From Flammeovirga yaeyamensis (GTDB lineage Bacteria > Bacteroidota > Bacteroidia > Cytophagales > Flammeovirgaceae), in NCBI RefSeq assembly GCF_018736045.1, contig NZ_CP076132.1, forward strand, positions 3,891,501-3,955,500: a stretch of DNA of 64,000 nt. Direction: 5' to 3'. The position numbers and the translations under genes were made by a program. Below the pieces are notes generated by a model, which worked only from the letters and a program-made list of their open reading frames with translations, made no database searches and was not told where the DNA came from. This document shows, piece by piece, positions 29,464 to 37,680 of the stretch. The stretch's first letter is position 1. Every line of letters starts with the position of its first letter.

Positions 29464-29502
29464 TAAAAAAGTCACCTCTAGAGAATATCTCTAGAGGTGA
29501 CA
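29464..29502 (-). terminator. rho-independent terminator between icmF and the small barrel gene
   Basis: A perfect 13-bp stem, GTCACCTCTAGAG with CTCTAGAGGTGAC, five-base loop. The T-run appears on the minus strand, where it ends the small barrel gene; on the plus strand it can still form a hairpin after icmF. Confidence 0.8.
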
Positions 29503-29526
29503 ACTAAATTAAACCAAATCTATCGA

Positions 29527-29994
29527 TTATAAACCGACGCATATACCGATTTGGGCTCCTGAACCGATATTCCCTTGAATACCGAAGTTATCAGTAATGT
29601 GGAACTTAGCACCCACACCAATACCCCAGTGTAGTTGGTTCATATGACCAAAATCAAACCCAACATCACCTACAGCATACACGTCCCATTTCGGGTTCTG
29701 TATATTTAATACTCTGTCTGCATACCATCTAAATCTGGCACCAGCTCCGAAAGTACTTCCGTTACCAGACCATGACTGATAATCAACGAAAGCACCCACC
29801 GTAAAATCTCTACCTAATTGTGCTATTTCATAATCGGCCATTAAACCTAAAGTATTGTTCGAAAAACTAGAGGTTAAACCAATATTTAATGTTCCCGGAC
29901 CTTTAATATCTGCACCGCCTTTAGCGTTTTGCGCATATGTGCTAGCAAATGAAAATGTAACTAATGTGATAAATAAGTAAATAAACTTTTTCAT
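29527..29994 (-). CDS. small outer-membrane beta-barrel protein, unknown function
   Basis: 155 residues with a signal peptide (1-21, STYAQ-N). The rest alternates hydrophobic and polar residues in about eight short strands with glycine-rich turns (LNIGLTSSFSNNTLGLMADYEI, TFGAGARFRWYAD, HWGIGVGAKFHI), ending in GAQIGICVGL. This is the look of a small outer-membrane barrel of the kind often labelled by DUF numbers in Bacteroidota. No catalytic motif is visible. It is transcribed alone, with its own terminator, and runs convergently with icmF. Confidence 0.65.
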   Translation of the reverse strand: MKKFIYLFITLVTFSFASTYAQNAKGGADIKGPGTLNIGLTSSFSNNTLGLMADYEIAQLGRDFTVGAFVDYQSWSGNGSTFGAGARFRWYADRVLNIQNPKWDVYAVGDVGFDFGHMNQLHWGIGVGAKFHITDNFGIQGNIGSGAQIGICVGL

Positions 29995-30106
29995 AATAAT
30001 AGATTGTGTTTTTAATCGATAAATTTTTCTTTTTACATCTTCTTATATCAAGGGCTAAAAAATGTCACTCTACTTTCTAATTTTTTTTTGAAAAAAATTT
30101 AGAAAT

Positions 30107-30139
30107 AAAAAAAGACCATCAACAGATGGCCTTTTTTCT
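30107..30139 (-). terminator. rho-independent terminator
   Basis: GACCATC (about 30113-30119) pairs with GATGGCC, with A-run and T-run flanks. It lies just downstream of the small membrane protein gene on the minus strand. Confidence 0.75.
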
Positions 30140-30165
30140 ACTATAGTATATCTAAAATTAAACTA

Positions 30166-30540
30166 TTAAGGATAAACGCGTGATTCAAGTGTTTGTAACT
30201 TTCCTTCTTCTCTAATTACTCTTTTGAAGAAAAAAGCTATGGTGATGAATTCTATTAATGACCCAAAACTTTGTCTAATAAAGAATTCAATATCAAACAT
30301 CAATAAAAAGAGGTTCAATGAAAGCAGTAACAACATTAATAATATGAGAATGTCTTTCATTGAGTTGTTTAAACTTTTTATGGAAATCATTAGAACACCA
30401 CTCCAGGCTACTGTTATCATTTTTTCTGATAGTACGCAGTCCTCAAAAAGAAGGAAAGCAACATTTAAAATGGATAATACTACGAAAGCAATTTTTGCTT
30501 GGTGGATCAGACGTCCTAATTTTTGTAATTGATGTTCCAT
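30166..30540 (-). CDS. small integral membrane protein, unknown function
   Basis: 124 residues. Three or four hydrophobic helices are visible (about 16-33, 42-55, 63-82 and 90-106), with a charged start MEHQLQKLGRLIHQ and a charged end RVIREEGKLQTLESRVYP. There is no signal peptide, no recognised motif and no conserved polar pair inside the helices that would point to an enzyme. It is a single-gene unit bounded by a terminator on its 3' side. I cannot assign a family. Confidence 0.55.
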   Translation of the reverse strand: MEHQLQKLGRLIHQAKIAFVVLSILNVAFLLFEDCVLSEKMITVAWSGVLMISIKSLNNSMKDILILLMLLLLSLNLFLLMFDIEFFIRQSFGSLIEFITIAFFFKRVIREEGKLQTLESRVYP

Positions 30541-30598
30541 AATTAGATTAAATGAAGAGAAAATTGATGTTTCATTTACTAATAACAGAACTTGGAAA

Positions 30599-30709
30599 AT
30601 GTCACTAAATAAAGTAACCTTGATAGGTATTTCTGGTGAAGAAGCTTCTACCGATGATATAATTGATGTAGTTATTCAAAATCAGATTATTTTTACTAAA
30701 AAAGGTTGA
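30599..30709 (+). CDS. possible 36-residue small protein
   Basis: The plus-strand frame has ATG at 30599 and TGA at 30707-30709, and stays open upstream to 30533 without another start codon. The product (MSLNKVTLIGISGEEASTDD, then a hydrophobic strand and a KK tail) has a balanced, protein-like composition. The stop falls inside the stem of a bidirectional terminator. It lies between the divergent-side start of the small membrane protein gene and the end of the LRR gene. It could equally be a chance frame or a gene remnant. Confidence 0.2.
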   Translation: MSLNKVTLIGISGEEASTDDIIDVVIQNQIIFTKKG

Positions 30710-30736
30710 CTCAAAATTAATGAGTCAACCTTTTTC
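30698..30736. terminator. strong bidirectional terminator
   Basis: A perfect 13-bp stem, AAAGGTTGACTCA (30701-30713) with TGAGTCAACCTTT (30721-30733), seven-base loop, A-run on the left and T-run on the right. It closes the LRR lipoprotein gene on the minus strand. Confidence 0.9.
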
Positions 30737-30763
30737 AGTAAGTCTGTACAATCTATATTCTAA

Positions 30764-32404
30764 TTAATAATAAAATACACTGGTAAATTCTGTATCTCCA
30801 TTATCAAAGGAAATTAAATAATTTATTATTATTTCTCTTTTTTCAAGATCAATAGTTGATTCCTTTTCTGGATTCCGCTTAACCAAATTTGAATATTGCC
30901 CTAGATTTAAATGCTGCTCAGGAATATCTATATTATCACCATATATAAATATTTCCAATTGACACCCTCCATTAGATGAATTAAAAAAACCTGAATCAAG
31001 CCCCCATGATCCGATTGGTGAGATATAAAAACTATTCTCATCAGATTTAATCAAATTTCCACCTTCAACAGTATTTCCTAATTCATCCTCAAAAGAAACA
31101 TTTCCTTCAAAATTAAAATCTGTTAGTGGATAATTTTTACCATCCAAAATCAAACCATCTGAAAATTTCCCTGAGAACCACTCTTCACTAACTCGATTAC
31201 TAAAGTTATTTCCACTTAAATTTAGATAAGTTAGATTGACATTTTCATATAAAAAATTCATAATCTCTCCATTGAAATCATTATATGAAAGATTTAAATA
31301 TTCTAATTGGTTTAAACTATTAATCACAGTTAAAGCATCACCACTAAATTCATTAAACGACAAATCTAAATAAACTAACTTATTTAAATTTTTAATTGGA
31401 TCAATTATATATGATATTCTATTACTACTCAAATCTAGTAATTCTAAGTCTTTTAAATATATAAAAGTAGAGGGAATATCAGTGGTATTCAATCCTATAT
31501 TTCGTAATGTCAATTTTTTTAATTTTGGTAAATAGCCAAAGATTCCAGGCAACTGACTATCAACATTTACATCAGTAATGTTGATTTCAACAACTCTATC
31601 ATTTTCAACTACTACATGATTAAAGTTCTCGATAGTATTATCCTTACTCCAATTAAATTTATTTGACCAAAAAACCTCATTAAGCCCCACTATTAAATCT
31701 TTATCAGATAAACCTAAGGTAAAAGTATAATAAGAGTGAATTGGATGTGGATTATATGAAGAAGCATTCTCTACATCATTGGTAAACTCAACAACATAAT
31801 CTTCTTTATCATTAGAAGTTATGACATGTTCATTTTCATAAATTACTCCAAGATCACAAGACGTTTTTATGGTTAAAACTTCATCAGTGAAATATACCAT
31901 TTTATTATACTCAAAATCTATCTTATCATTATCTGAAATAATAGTTATTGAAGGGTTAATTAAGTTTTCATAGAGATTATCATCAAAAATAAATTTTAAT
32001 GACTTACTAATTTGTACTATAGGAACTTCTATAGTAGCATTAATACTTTCTTTAACCTCAAAACTCACTTCACTCAAAGTGAATGGTTCAAAAGATAGTT
32101 TTTTATTATCCTTTGGTTGATACTTCAACACATAATTACCCACATTTAGAGTAACTCTATCTGAAAAGTCTTCAGCTTTAGTAAAATCAGTAATTTGTTC
32201 TGAATTATCAGTGTTTGTTAAGATTACCTCATAATCTTCATAATTTATCTCATCATTAGTAGAAAATATAACATCAATATTTCCCGTAGCCATTGAGTCT
32301 TCTGTAGGATCCACTTCTTCTTCATTTGAAGAATTAGTACAAGAATTACATATAGTTAGAAGAAATAATAGAAGTCCAATGATAGATTTTAGTCTGTTTG
32401 GCAT
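30764..32404 (-). CDS. leucine-rich-repeat lipoprotein, surface or periplasmic, unknown ligand
   Basis: 546 residues. A signal peptide ends in the lipobox TICNSC (Cys22), followed by an acidic linker SSNEEEVDPTED. Residues about 40-250 form beta-rich, possibly Ig-like modules. LRRs occupy about 270-420, with repeats of the form L-x-x-L-x-L-x-x-N/S-x-(I/F) such as LELLDLSSNRIS, LVYLDLSFNEFSG, LEYLNLSYNDFNG and LTYLNLSGNNFS. A C-terminal domain of about 110 residues follows. LRR arrays bind proteins or glycans; nothing here identifies the partner. Codon use is more AT-rich than in neighbouring housekeeping genes, as is common for fast-evolving surface proteins. Single-gene unit. Confidence 0.85.
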   Translation of the reverse strand: MPNRLKSIIGLLLFLLTICNSCTNSSNEEEVDPTEDSMATGNIDVIFSTNDEINYEDYEVILTNTDNSEQITDFTKAEDFSDRVTLNVGNYVLKYQPKDNKKLSFEPFTLSEVSFEVKESINATIEVPIVQISKSLKFIFDDNLYENLINPSITIISDNDKIDFEYNKMVYFTDEVLTIKTSCDLGVIYENEHVITSNDKEDYVVEFTNDVENASSYNPHPIHSYYTFTLGLSDKDLIVGLNEVFWSNKFNWSKDNTIENFNHVVVENDRVVEINITDVNVDSQLPGIFGYLPKLKKLTLRNIGLNTTDIPSTFIYLKDLELLDLSSNRISYIIDPIKNLNKLVYLDLSFNEFSGDALTVINSLNQLEYLNLSYNDFNGEIMNFLYENVNLTYLNLSGNNFSNRVSEEWFSGKFSDGLILDGKNYPLTDFNFEGNVSFEDELGNTVEGGNLIKSDENSFYISPIGSWGLDSGFFNSSNGGCQLEIFIYGDNIDIPEQHLNLGQYSNLVKRNPEKESTIDLEKREIIINYLISFDNGDTEFTSVFYY

Positions 32405-32485
32405 AAAAAAGTTGTTTAGTTGAAAAGTAACATAATTTGCAATACCTAAAATAGATGAAAATAATTAATATTAACAAAAAATAAA

Positions 32486-32520
32486 ACAAAAAAAGCCCAA
32501 CTGATAAATACCAGTTGGGC
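32486..32520 (-). terminator. rho-independent terminator
   Basis: GCCCAACTG (32495-32503) pairs perfectly with CAGTTGGGC (32512-32520); the minus strand then runs into seven T. It ends the TPR protein gene. Confidence 0.9.
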
Positions 32521-32540
32521 TAAATATATCTTGTTTGATA

Positions 32541-33881
32541 TTACTTGTTTAGCGACTCCAATTCTTTGATGTCTTTCAAACGTTGAATATCTGCAAATTC
32601 ATATCGAACAGCATTTTTGAATGATCCTCCATATGCCGCTTTCAAGAAATTTTCTGATGTTTTGTAATCGCCAATTTCTTTATACACTAATGCGATAGCA
32701 AAGTTGTATTTCGCTTTTGTCGGTGGCTTAATTGTAGGATTGTGAATTACTTTTTTAAGCTTTTCTGTAGCTACCCCAAGCTCTCCTAAGCTCTTTTCAC
32801 ACATTGTTTTGATGAAAATCACGTTTAGGTTTCTCTCATTCTGAGGTAAAGCCTTTTGGAATTCTTCTAGGTGAATGTATGCAGTAGCAAAATCCATTGA
32901 CTGATAATTAAGGTTTGCTAGATCTAACAATTTAGCAGAACGCTTTTTTACATCTTTTTCAGCCATTAATGCTCTATCTTGTGCTGCAATTACCTTTGTT
33001 TTATCCGTACGTATAGCCGCCAATTGCTTTTGTAAATCGAAAGCTTCAATGTAAGATGAATTGATACCTAAAGTTACGTCAATCATTTGTTGCGACTTTT
33101 CGTAATCCATCACAGTAAAATACGTTTGAGCAAGGTTGAAATAGTAATCTTCTTTGAAAATCATAAACATTGATTCTGCTTCAGAAGTATTAATTTTTTC
33201 CATCCACTCTTGTGCTTCAGCATATTTACCGCCTTCGAATAAAGCCCAAATATATTGGTAGTAATATCTTTCGTTACCAGAAAGAGGTTCGATATCACCA
33301 ATAATTTTAGCCATTAGTTCTTCCGCCTTTTCCGGATGTCCCATTTCGTTCCAGTACATTGCTTCGTAGTAATCTAAATCGAATGATTCTACAAGATTTA
33401 GTTTTCTAACGTCATCAATATGCTTTTTAGAGAAACGGTGTCTGTTTGCTTGATCTAAGATATCCAATATCTTTAATTTATATAGATACTTTTGATCAAC
33501 ACCATCATCCTTTTGGTAGGCTAAATCGTAATATTTTACTGCTTTGATAGGCTGTTTTCTTTGAGAATATAAATCACCAAGCATTTCATAAGCACGGAAA
33601 TAATTAGGATCTGCAACCACGCAGTCCTCTAACGTTTTAATAGCTTCATTAAATTTTGTCACCGCTAGGTAAGTATTTGCTTTCTTAAAGTAAATATTAC
33701 CATCTTTTGGACTCGCAGCAATCGCCTTGTCCAACATATCCAACCCTTCTTGGTAACGGTTATTAGCTAAAAGGAAATCTGCTTTCTCTAGAAAATCGTT
33801 TGCATTCTGGGCGTTTACTGTATTAAAAAACGCCATTGAGCAGAATAGAGATAAAATGATATGAAATTTAGATAGTTTCAT
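32541..33881 (-). CDS. exported tetratricopeptide-repeat protein
   Basis: 446 residues: signal peptide (1-24, NTVNAQ-N) followed by TPR-type helix pairs almost to the end. The clearest are NRYQEGLDMLDKAIAASPKD, KFNEAIKTLEDCVVADPNY and QPIKAVKYYDLAYQ in the first 130 residues, then a degenerate middle, and MDFATAYIHLEEFQKALP and GDYKTSENFLKAAYGGSF near the end. TPR proteins act as scaffolds; the partner is unknown. A protein of nearly the same length and layout is encoded at 48604-49923, so these two are probably diverged paralogues. It lies between two other exported proteins but has its own terminator. Confidence 0.85.
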   Translation of the reverse strand: MKLSKFHIILSLFCSMAFFNTVNAQNANDFLEKADFLLANNRYQEGLDMLDKAIAASPKDGNIYFKKANTYLAVTKFNEAIKTLEDCVVADPNYFRAYEMLGDLYSQRKQPIKAVKYYDLAYQKDDGVDQKYLYKLKILDILDQANRHRFSKKHIDDVRKLNLVESFDLDYYEAMYWNEMGHPEKAEELMAKIIGDIEPLSGNERYYYQYIWALFEGGKYAEAQEWMEKINTSEAESMFMIFKEDYYFNLAQTYFTVMDYEKSQQMIDVTLGINSSYIEAFDLQKQLAAIRTDKTKVIAAQDRALMAEKDVKKRSAKLLDLANLNYQSMDFATAYIHLEEFQKALPQNERNLNVIFIKTMCEKSLGELGVATEKLKKVIHNPTIKPPTKAKYNFAIALVYKEIGDYKTSENFLKAAYGGSFKNAVRYEFADIQRLKDIKELESLNK

Positions 33882-34006
33882 AGATCCGTTTTTATAAGAA
33901 CTCTTTCTTTATTGTAATTAAAAGCTTGAAACGTTCAGTCTTTTTTATTTACAACTGATTAAATTAAAAAATAGTATAAGCAATACAAATTTTCCTCCGG
34001 ATGTAA

Positions 34007-35122
34007 TTAGTACGAATTTCGGAAGTCGGTTAACTGCCCTTTTACACCGTATTGGTATAATTTTTTTACATAGGCCACCGCACTTTCCTTACTTACAAAG
34101 TTACCGGCAAAAACTTGATAAGTGATGTCTCCACTGTATTGGTCGATCATGATATAAACATCTTCGATATCGTACTCTCGAACCAATTGACATTGTTCTT
34201 GAGCTGATTCCAAATCTCCTACATCGGTGATCAATACAGACCATCTGTTTTTTTCTATTCTTACTCCATTCGGGTTGTATAGGTATCTATACATTGGATC
34301 GAATGAAATATATTCCGCAAAATATGTGGTAGGTTCAGCATCTGCACCATTTGCATCCTTAACATTAAAGAACCAGTAAGCTTGAAGTACTTCAAAAGAA
34401 TACGCTTCTTCGTCCCCTTTCACATATAAATAATACGTATTTCCTTGATCAGTTAGCTGTCTTGGCATACCTCTTCTTAAAGTATAGGCAGTAACTAAAT
34501 AATTTGTAACCATTTCCCCGGCAACGTGACCTTTCTGTGCTTTTGGTGCTACACGTACAAAGTCTAACTTACCATCGTTATTGAAATCACCGAAGCTATC
34601 TGTTCCCTGGAAAATACTAGAGAAAGACGTCTGGCGAATTGATGTTTCACTTGAGATATCAAAAACATTGTAACAACGGTAACGACAGTTATCACCTAAA
34701 CAGTCTTCTCTAAAAGAGACTAACATAAGGTATTTTTTACCTAGGTAATCAAATTCTTTTGCCTCTAAAACGTTGGAATAGTTCTGACGAATAGACTTTT
34801 CCATAGAACAAAAGAAATTAAACTCTTTATTATTAAGAATAATTCCCGTAGGGTTCGGGTTAAAAATATTATCGTATTGTGGTCCGTTTACAAAATAAAT
34901 TTTGAAAGGAATTGAAGCGTCACCATATACAGTAAATGTTGTATCTCCCACTTCCATCGAATTGGTAGGAAATAAATCTGCTGTAACATTTACAGGTTCC
35001 TGAGATAATTTCGCAGGAGTATAAGTAGTTCCTTCAGCAACTTCTTGAGCAAATAGATTTGGTGAGTAAGTGTTGAGAATAAATAATAGAAAGATAAATA
35101 AATATCCTTTTAAAGTATTCAT
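34007..35122 (-). CDS. exported protein with FG-GAP-like calcium loop and SPOR-like C-terminal domain
   Basis: From ATG 35122 it has 371 residues with the signal peptide MNTLKGYLFIFLLFILNTYS...LFAQ; a start seven codons upstream is possible but less typical. The middle contains GDFNNDGKLDFVRV, an FG-GAP/VCBS-type D-x-N-x-D-G-x-x-D calcium loop, and a paired-cysteine segment EDCLGDNCRYRC. The last about 80 residues, from RWSVLITDVGDLESAQEQ to YQVFAGNFVSKESAVAYVKKL, have the two-beta-alpha-beta pattern of SPOR peptidoglycan-binding domains. It may be a cell-envelope protein tied to the wall. It is divergent from the Ig-like repeat gene with a shared palindrome-rich promoter region. Confidence 0.6.
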   Translation of the reverse strand: MNTLKGYLFIFLLFILNTYSPNLFAQEVAEGTTYTPAKLSQEPVNVTADLFPTNSMEVGDTTFTVYGDASIPFKIYFVNGPQYDNIFNPNPTGIILNNKEFNFFCSMEKSIRQNYSNVLEAKEFDYLGKKYLMLVSFREDCLGDNCRYRCYNVFDISSETSIRQTSFSSIFQGTDSFGDFNNDGKLDFVRVAPKAQKGHVAGEMVTNYLVTAYTLRRGMPRQLTDQGNTYYLYVKGDEEAYSFEVLQAYWFFNVKDANGADAEPTTYFAEYISFDPMYRYLYNPNGVRIEKNRWSVLITDVGDLESAQEQCQLVREYDIEDVYIMIDQYSGDITYQVFAGNFVSKESAVAYVKKLYQYGVKGQLTDFRNSY

Positions 35123-35443
35123 ATAATTAAGTCTCGATATCATACAAAAAAACTTAACAGTAAATGTTTTAAACTATATGTTTTATATATAATTAACAGT
35201 TGTTAAATTAAAGTTATCAATATTTCATTGATAATACTTCATATAGTACAAGCTTTCAATTATTTGAGTCAATTATCAGTTGATAAAAAGCCCTATCTTT
35301 GAAAAAATAATACTGTAGATTTTCATCTAATTCATATTACTAACAAATCTTATTCCGTTTCTGCGTTTTAGTTGTGTACTATTTTTGCTATTAAAACGTT
35401 TAAAAGAAAATTACTATCATTTATTTGATTAAAAACACTTAAA
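35123..35443. promoter_or_regulatory. divergent promoter region with two related palindromes
   Basis: Two inverted repeats share the half-sites TTATCA/TGATAA: TTATCAAT (35214-35221) with ATTGATAA (35227-35234), loop 5; and TTATCAGTTGATAA (35273-35286), centre 2. Seven bases after the second begins TATCTTTG (35294-35301), a perfect TAnnTTTG -7 element for the Ig-like repeat gene, so the palindrome occupies the promoter spacer and could be an operator. No gene is seen in these 321 bases. Confidence 0.45.
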
Positions 35444-36628
35444 ATGAGTACTAAAATACATATTGTACTTCTCTCAACGTTTCTACTTTTATCTAATATT
35501 TGTTTGTCCCAAAACCCTTTGGACCGAACACGTATTATTTTTAAGTCTGGAAAATATACGAATTCTACCTCCATTAAAATAGAATTGCATGGTACAGGTG
35601 TGACCCACGTAATGGCTAGTGGAGACGCTTCTTTTAAAAATGCCCACTGGGTTAGATTTCAACCTGTATTTAATTATAACTTGTCTGCTAACGACGGAGT
35701 AAAATCTATTTACTTTAAATTTAAAGACATAGATGGTAACGAGTCTAAAACTTTCATGAGAAAGATTATTTTAGATACCAAGCCTCCTGAAGATGTCGGA
35801 GTATCTATTGATGTACCTTCCCCATACTGGACGGATACTAAAAGCATGAAAGTTGGTGTTATTCTTAAAGCTAAAGGAGCAAAATATTATCAACTAGGCA
35901 ACACTTCTGCTTTCCATGGTAACAAATGGCGTATCTTCCAAGACGATTATGTAGAATGGGATTTAGCTGAAGGAGACGATGGCATTAGAAAAATATACGC
36001 TCGTTATAGAGATCAGGCAGGTAATTTATCTCACGTTGTTTCTGCTGAAATAATGATTGACAGAACTCCTCCTTTCGCTGGAAGTATCAAAATTAATGGT
36101 GGTGCTGAAATGAGTAACAGACAGGACCATCAGGTGCAACTTGATATATTATGTAGACAAGCAGACTCTATGATGGTATCTCAAGATCAACAGTTTGAAG
36201 AAGGTAAGTGGGAAGTTTTCAGCGAGAAAAAATCAATCTACTTATCAGATGGCGACGGTACAAAAAGAGTGTATGTAAAATTTAAAGACAAGGCAGGTAA
36301 TGAGACAAAGTCTTATTCCTCTTCTATTGAATTAGATACCAACGCTCCTAAAAATATTGATTTCAAAATCAATAATGGAGAAAAAGTGACTAATGATATC
36401 AACAAAAAAGTTACTTTAAATATAGAACCTGATGATGCTGCATTAATGATGGTCTCAAATAGCTCATCATTTAATGGAGGTAAATGGCAGCAAGCTGTTC
36501 CTAGTATTTCATGGACACTGAAAGGTGAAGAAGATGGATATAAACATGTATACATTCGCTTTAAAGATGAAGCAGGAAACGTTTCCAGACCATTAAGAGC
36601 CACAATTGAATTGAAAAGAGGTTTCTAA
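35444..36628 (+). CDS. exported protein of four Ig-like tandem repeats
   Basis: 394 residues: signal peptide (1-22, NICLSQ-N), then four repeats of about 93 residues. Each has a threonine- and valine-rich first strand, a W of the form (K/H)W-x-x-F, a DG-x-(K/R)-x-(I/V)-Y-(F/V/A) strand and a closing (F/Y)(K/R)D-x-x-GN turn: FKDIDGNE, YRDQAGNL, FKDKAGNE and FKDEAGNV. The borders are marked by LDTKPP, IDRTPP and LDTNAP. This is a bacterial Ig-like stalk or adhesion module as found in many surface proteins. No anchor or type IX sorting domain is visible, so the mature location is uncertain. Confidence 0.8.
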   Translation: MSTKIHIVLLSTFLLLSNICLSQNPLDRTRIIFKSGKYTNSTSIKIELHGTGVTHVMASGDASFKNAHWVRFQPVFNYNLSANDGVKSIYFKFKDIDGNESKTFMRKIILDTKPPEDVGVSIDVPSPYWTDTKSMKVGVILKAKGAKYYQLGNTSAFHGNKWRIFQDDYVEWDLAEGDDGIRKIYARYRDQAGNLSHVVSAEIMIDRTPPFAGSIKINGGAEMSNRQDHQVQLDILCRQADSMMVSQDQQFEEGKWEVFSEKKSIYLSDGDGTKRVYVKFKDKAGNETKSYSSSIELDTNAPKNIDFKINNGEKVTNDINKKVTLNIEPDDAALMMVSNSSSFNGGKWQQAVPSISWTLKGEEDGYKHVYIRFKDEAGNVSRPLRATIELKRGF

Positions 36629-36686
36629 ATATATAAATTGAGAGGATTGAAATAATTTGAGTCACTCTCATTTAAAGACTTGTAAA

Positions 36687-36722
36687 AGAGCATTGTTTAT
36701 TTGTAAACAATGCTTTTTTTTA
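36687..36722 (+). terminator. rho-independent terminator
   Basis: AGCATTGTTTA (36689-36699) pairs perfectly with TAAACAATGCT (36704-36714), followed by a run of T to 36721. It separates the Ig-like gene from cysH. Confidence 0.9.
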
Positions 36723-36807
36723 TGGTTAAAATTTTGAAAAAAGAGTTTTGTTCTTTTATTTCGCATTTATCCTATATAATTAGTAGATTAAATAAAAGTT
36801 AACAACT

Positions 36808-37521
36808 ATGTCATCGCAAAGCATATTATCACAAGCTACTGATACTACTTTCGATCAGCTGATCGAAGATATAGCAGTTGATTTGGCGAAATATAAAGCG
36901 GAAGGAAAAAAGATCTTTGCATCTTCATCTTTTCAGCCGCAAAGCGTTGTGTTGTTAGACATAATAAGCAGAGTAGATAATACTATCCCTGTTTATTTTT
37001 TAGACACAAACTATCATTTCCCTGAAACAATTGCTTTCAGAGACGAACTTGCAGAAAAATTAGGTTTAAACATTATCGATATTAAATCGAAAATCCCTGT
37101 GAAAGATCAAGTGGATGAAAATGGTGAACCTTTACATATACATCAATCAGACAGATGCTGTCACATCAATAAAGTAGAGCCTTTAGAGGATATACTTAAG
37201 GAAAATGATGTTTGGATCAATGGTATCCGAAAAGGACAATCTGCTGTGAGAGCGCAAATGCAAAAAGAAGAAGAAGGTAAGCATGGCGTATTAAGATACC
37301 ACCCTATCTTAGATTGGGATTCTAAAATGGTATTCAAATACATCAATGAAAGAAAATTACCGCTTCACTCTTTAATTGCAAAAGGCTACTTCAGTGTAGG
37401 GTGTTTGCCTTGTACACAAAAAGCAGATCCTTCTAAACCATTATGGTCAGATGACAGATCTGGTAGATGGGCTGGAAAAGGAAAAACAGAATGTGGTTTA
37501 CATACTACATTAGGAAAATAA
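36808..37521 (+). CDS. cysH: assimilatory adenylyl-sulfate (APS/PAPS) reductase, iron-sulfur type
   Basis: 237 residues of the CysH family. The sulfonucleotide region contains FASSSFQPQSVVLLD (an SF-Q-P variant of the P-loop) and FLDTNYHFPET; RKGQSAVRA follows. C117-C118 (DRCCHINK) and C199-x-x-C202 (VGCLPC) are the [4Fe-4S] ligands that mark the iron-sulfur APS-type enzymes, and C229 in TECGLH is the catalytic cysteine that carries the sulfite intermediate. It reduces activated sulfate to sulfite with thioredoxin. No ATP sulfurylase or sulfite reductase gene is adjacent, so the pathway is dispersed. Confidence 0.93.
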   Translation: MSSQSILSQATDTTFDQLIEDIAVDLAKYKAEGKKIFASSSFQPQSVVLLDIISRVDNTIPVYFLDTNYHFPETIAFRDELAEKLGLNIIDIKSKIPVKDQVDENGEPLHIHQSDRCCHINKVEPLEDILKENDVWINGIRKGQSAVRAQMQKEEEGKHGVLRYHPILDWDSKMVFKYINERKLPLHSLIAKGYFSVGCLPCTQKADPSKPLWSDDRSGRWAGKGKTECGLHTTLGK

Positions 37522-37548
37522 GAATATTGGTAATACTACAGGAATATG

Positions 37549-37579
37549 GCCATCAGCTTTACAGTTGATGGCTTTTTTT
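37549..37579 (+). terminator. rho-independent terminator of cysH
   Basis: GCCATCA pairs with TGATGGC around a ten-base loop, followed by a run of seven T. Confidence 0.85.
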
Positions 37580-37680
37580 ATCATCTAAATAATACTCTCT
37601 AGCATTAAGTCGTTTTTAATTACCTGATGATTAGCCCAATAATGTAAGTTATTGAGTACTTATGTTTATATTATACTGCG

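Noticed and set aside
30599-30630. Resemblance of MSLNKVTLIG to the start of single-stranded DNA-binding proteins
   Set aside because: The match ends after about ten residues and the remaining 26 do not fit the OB fold.
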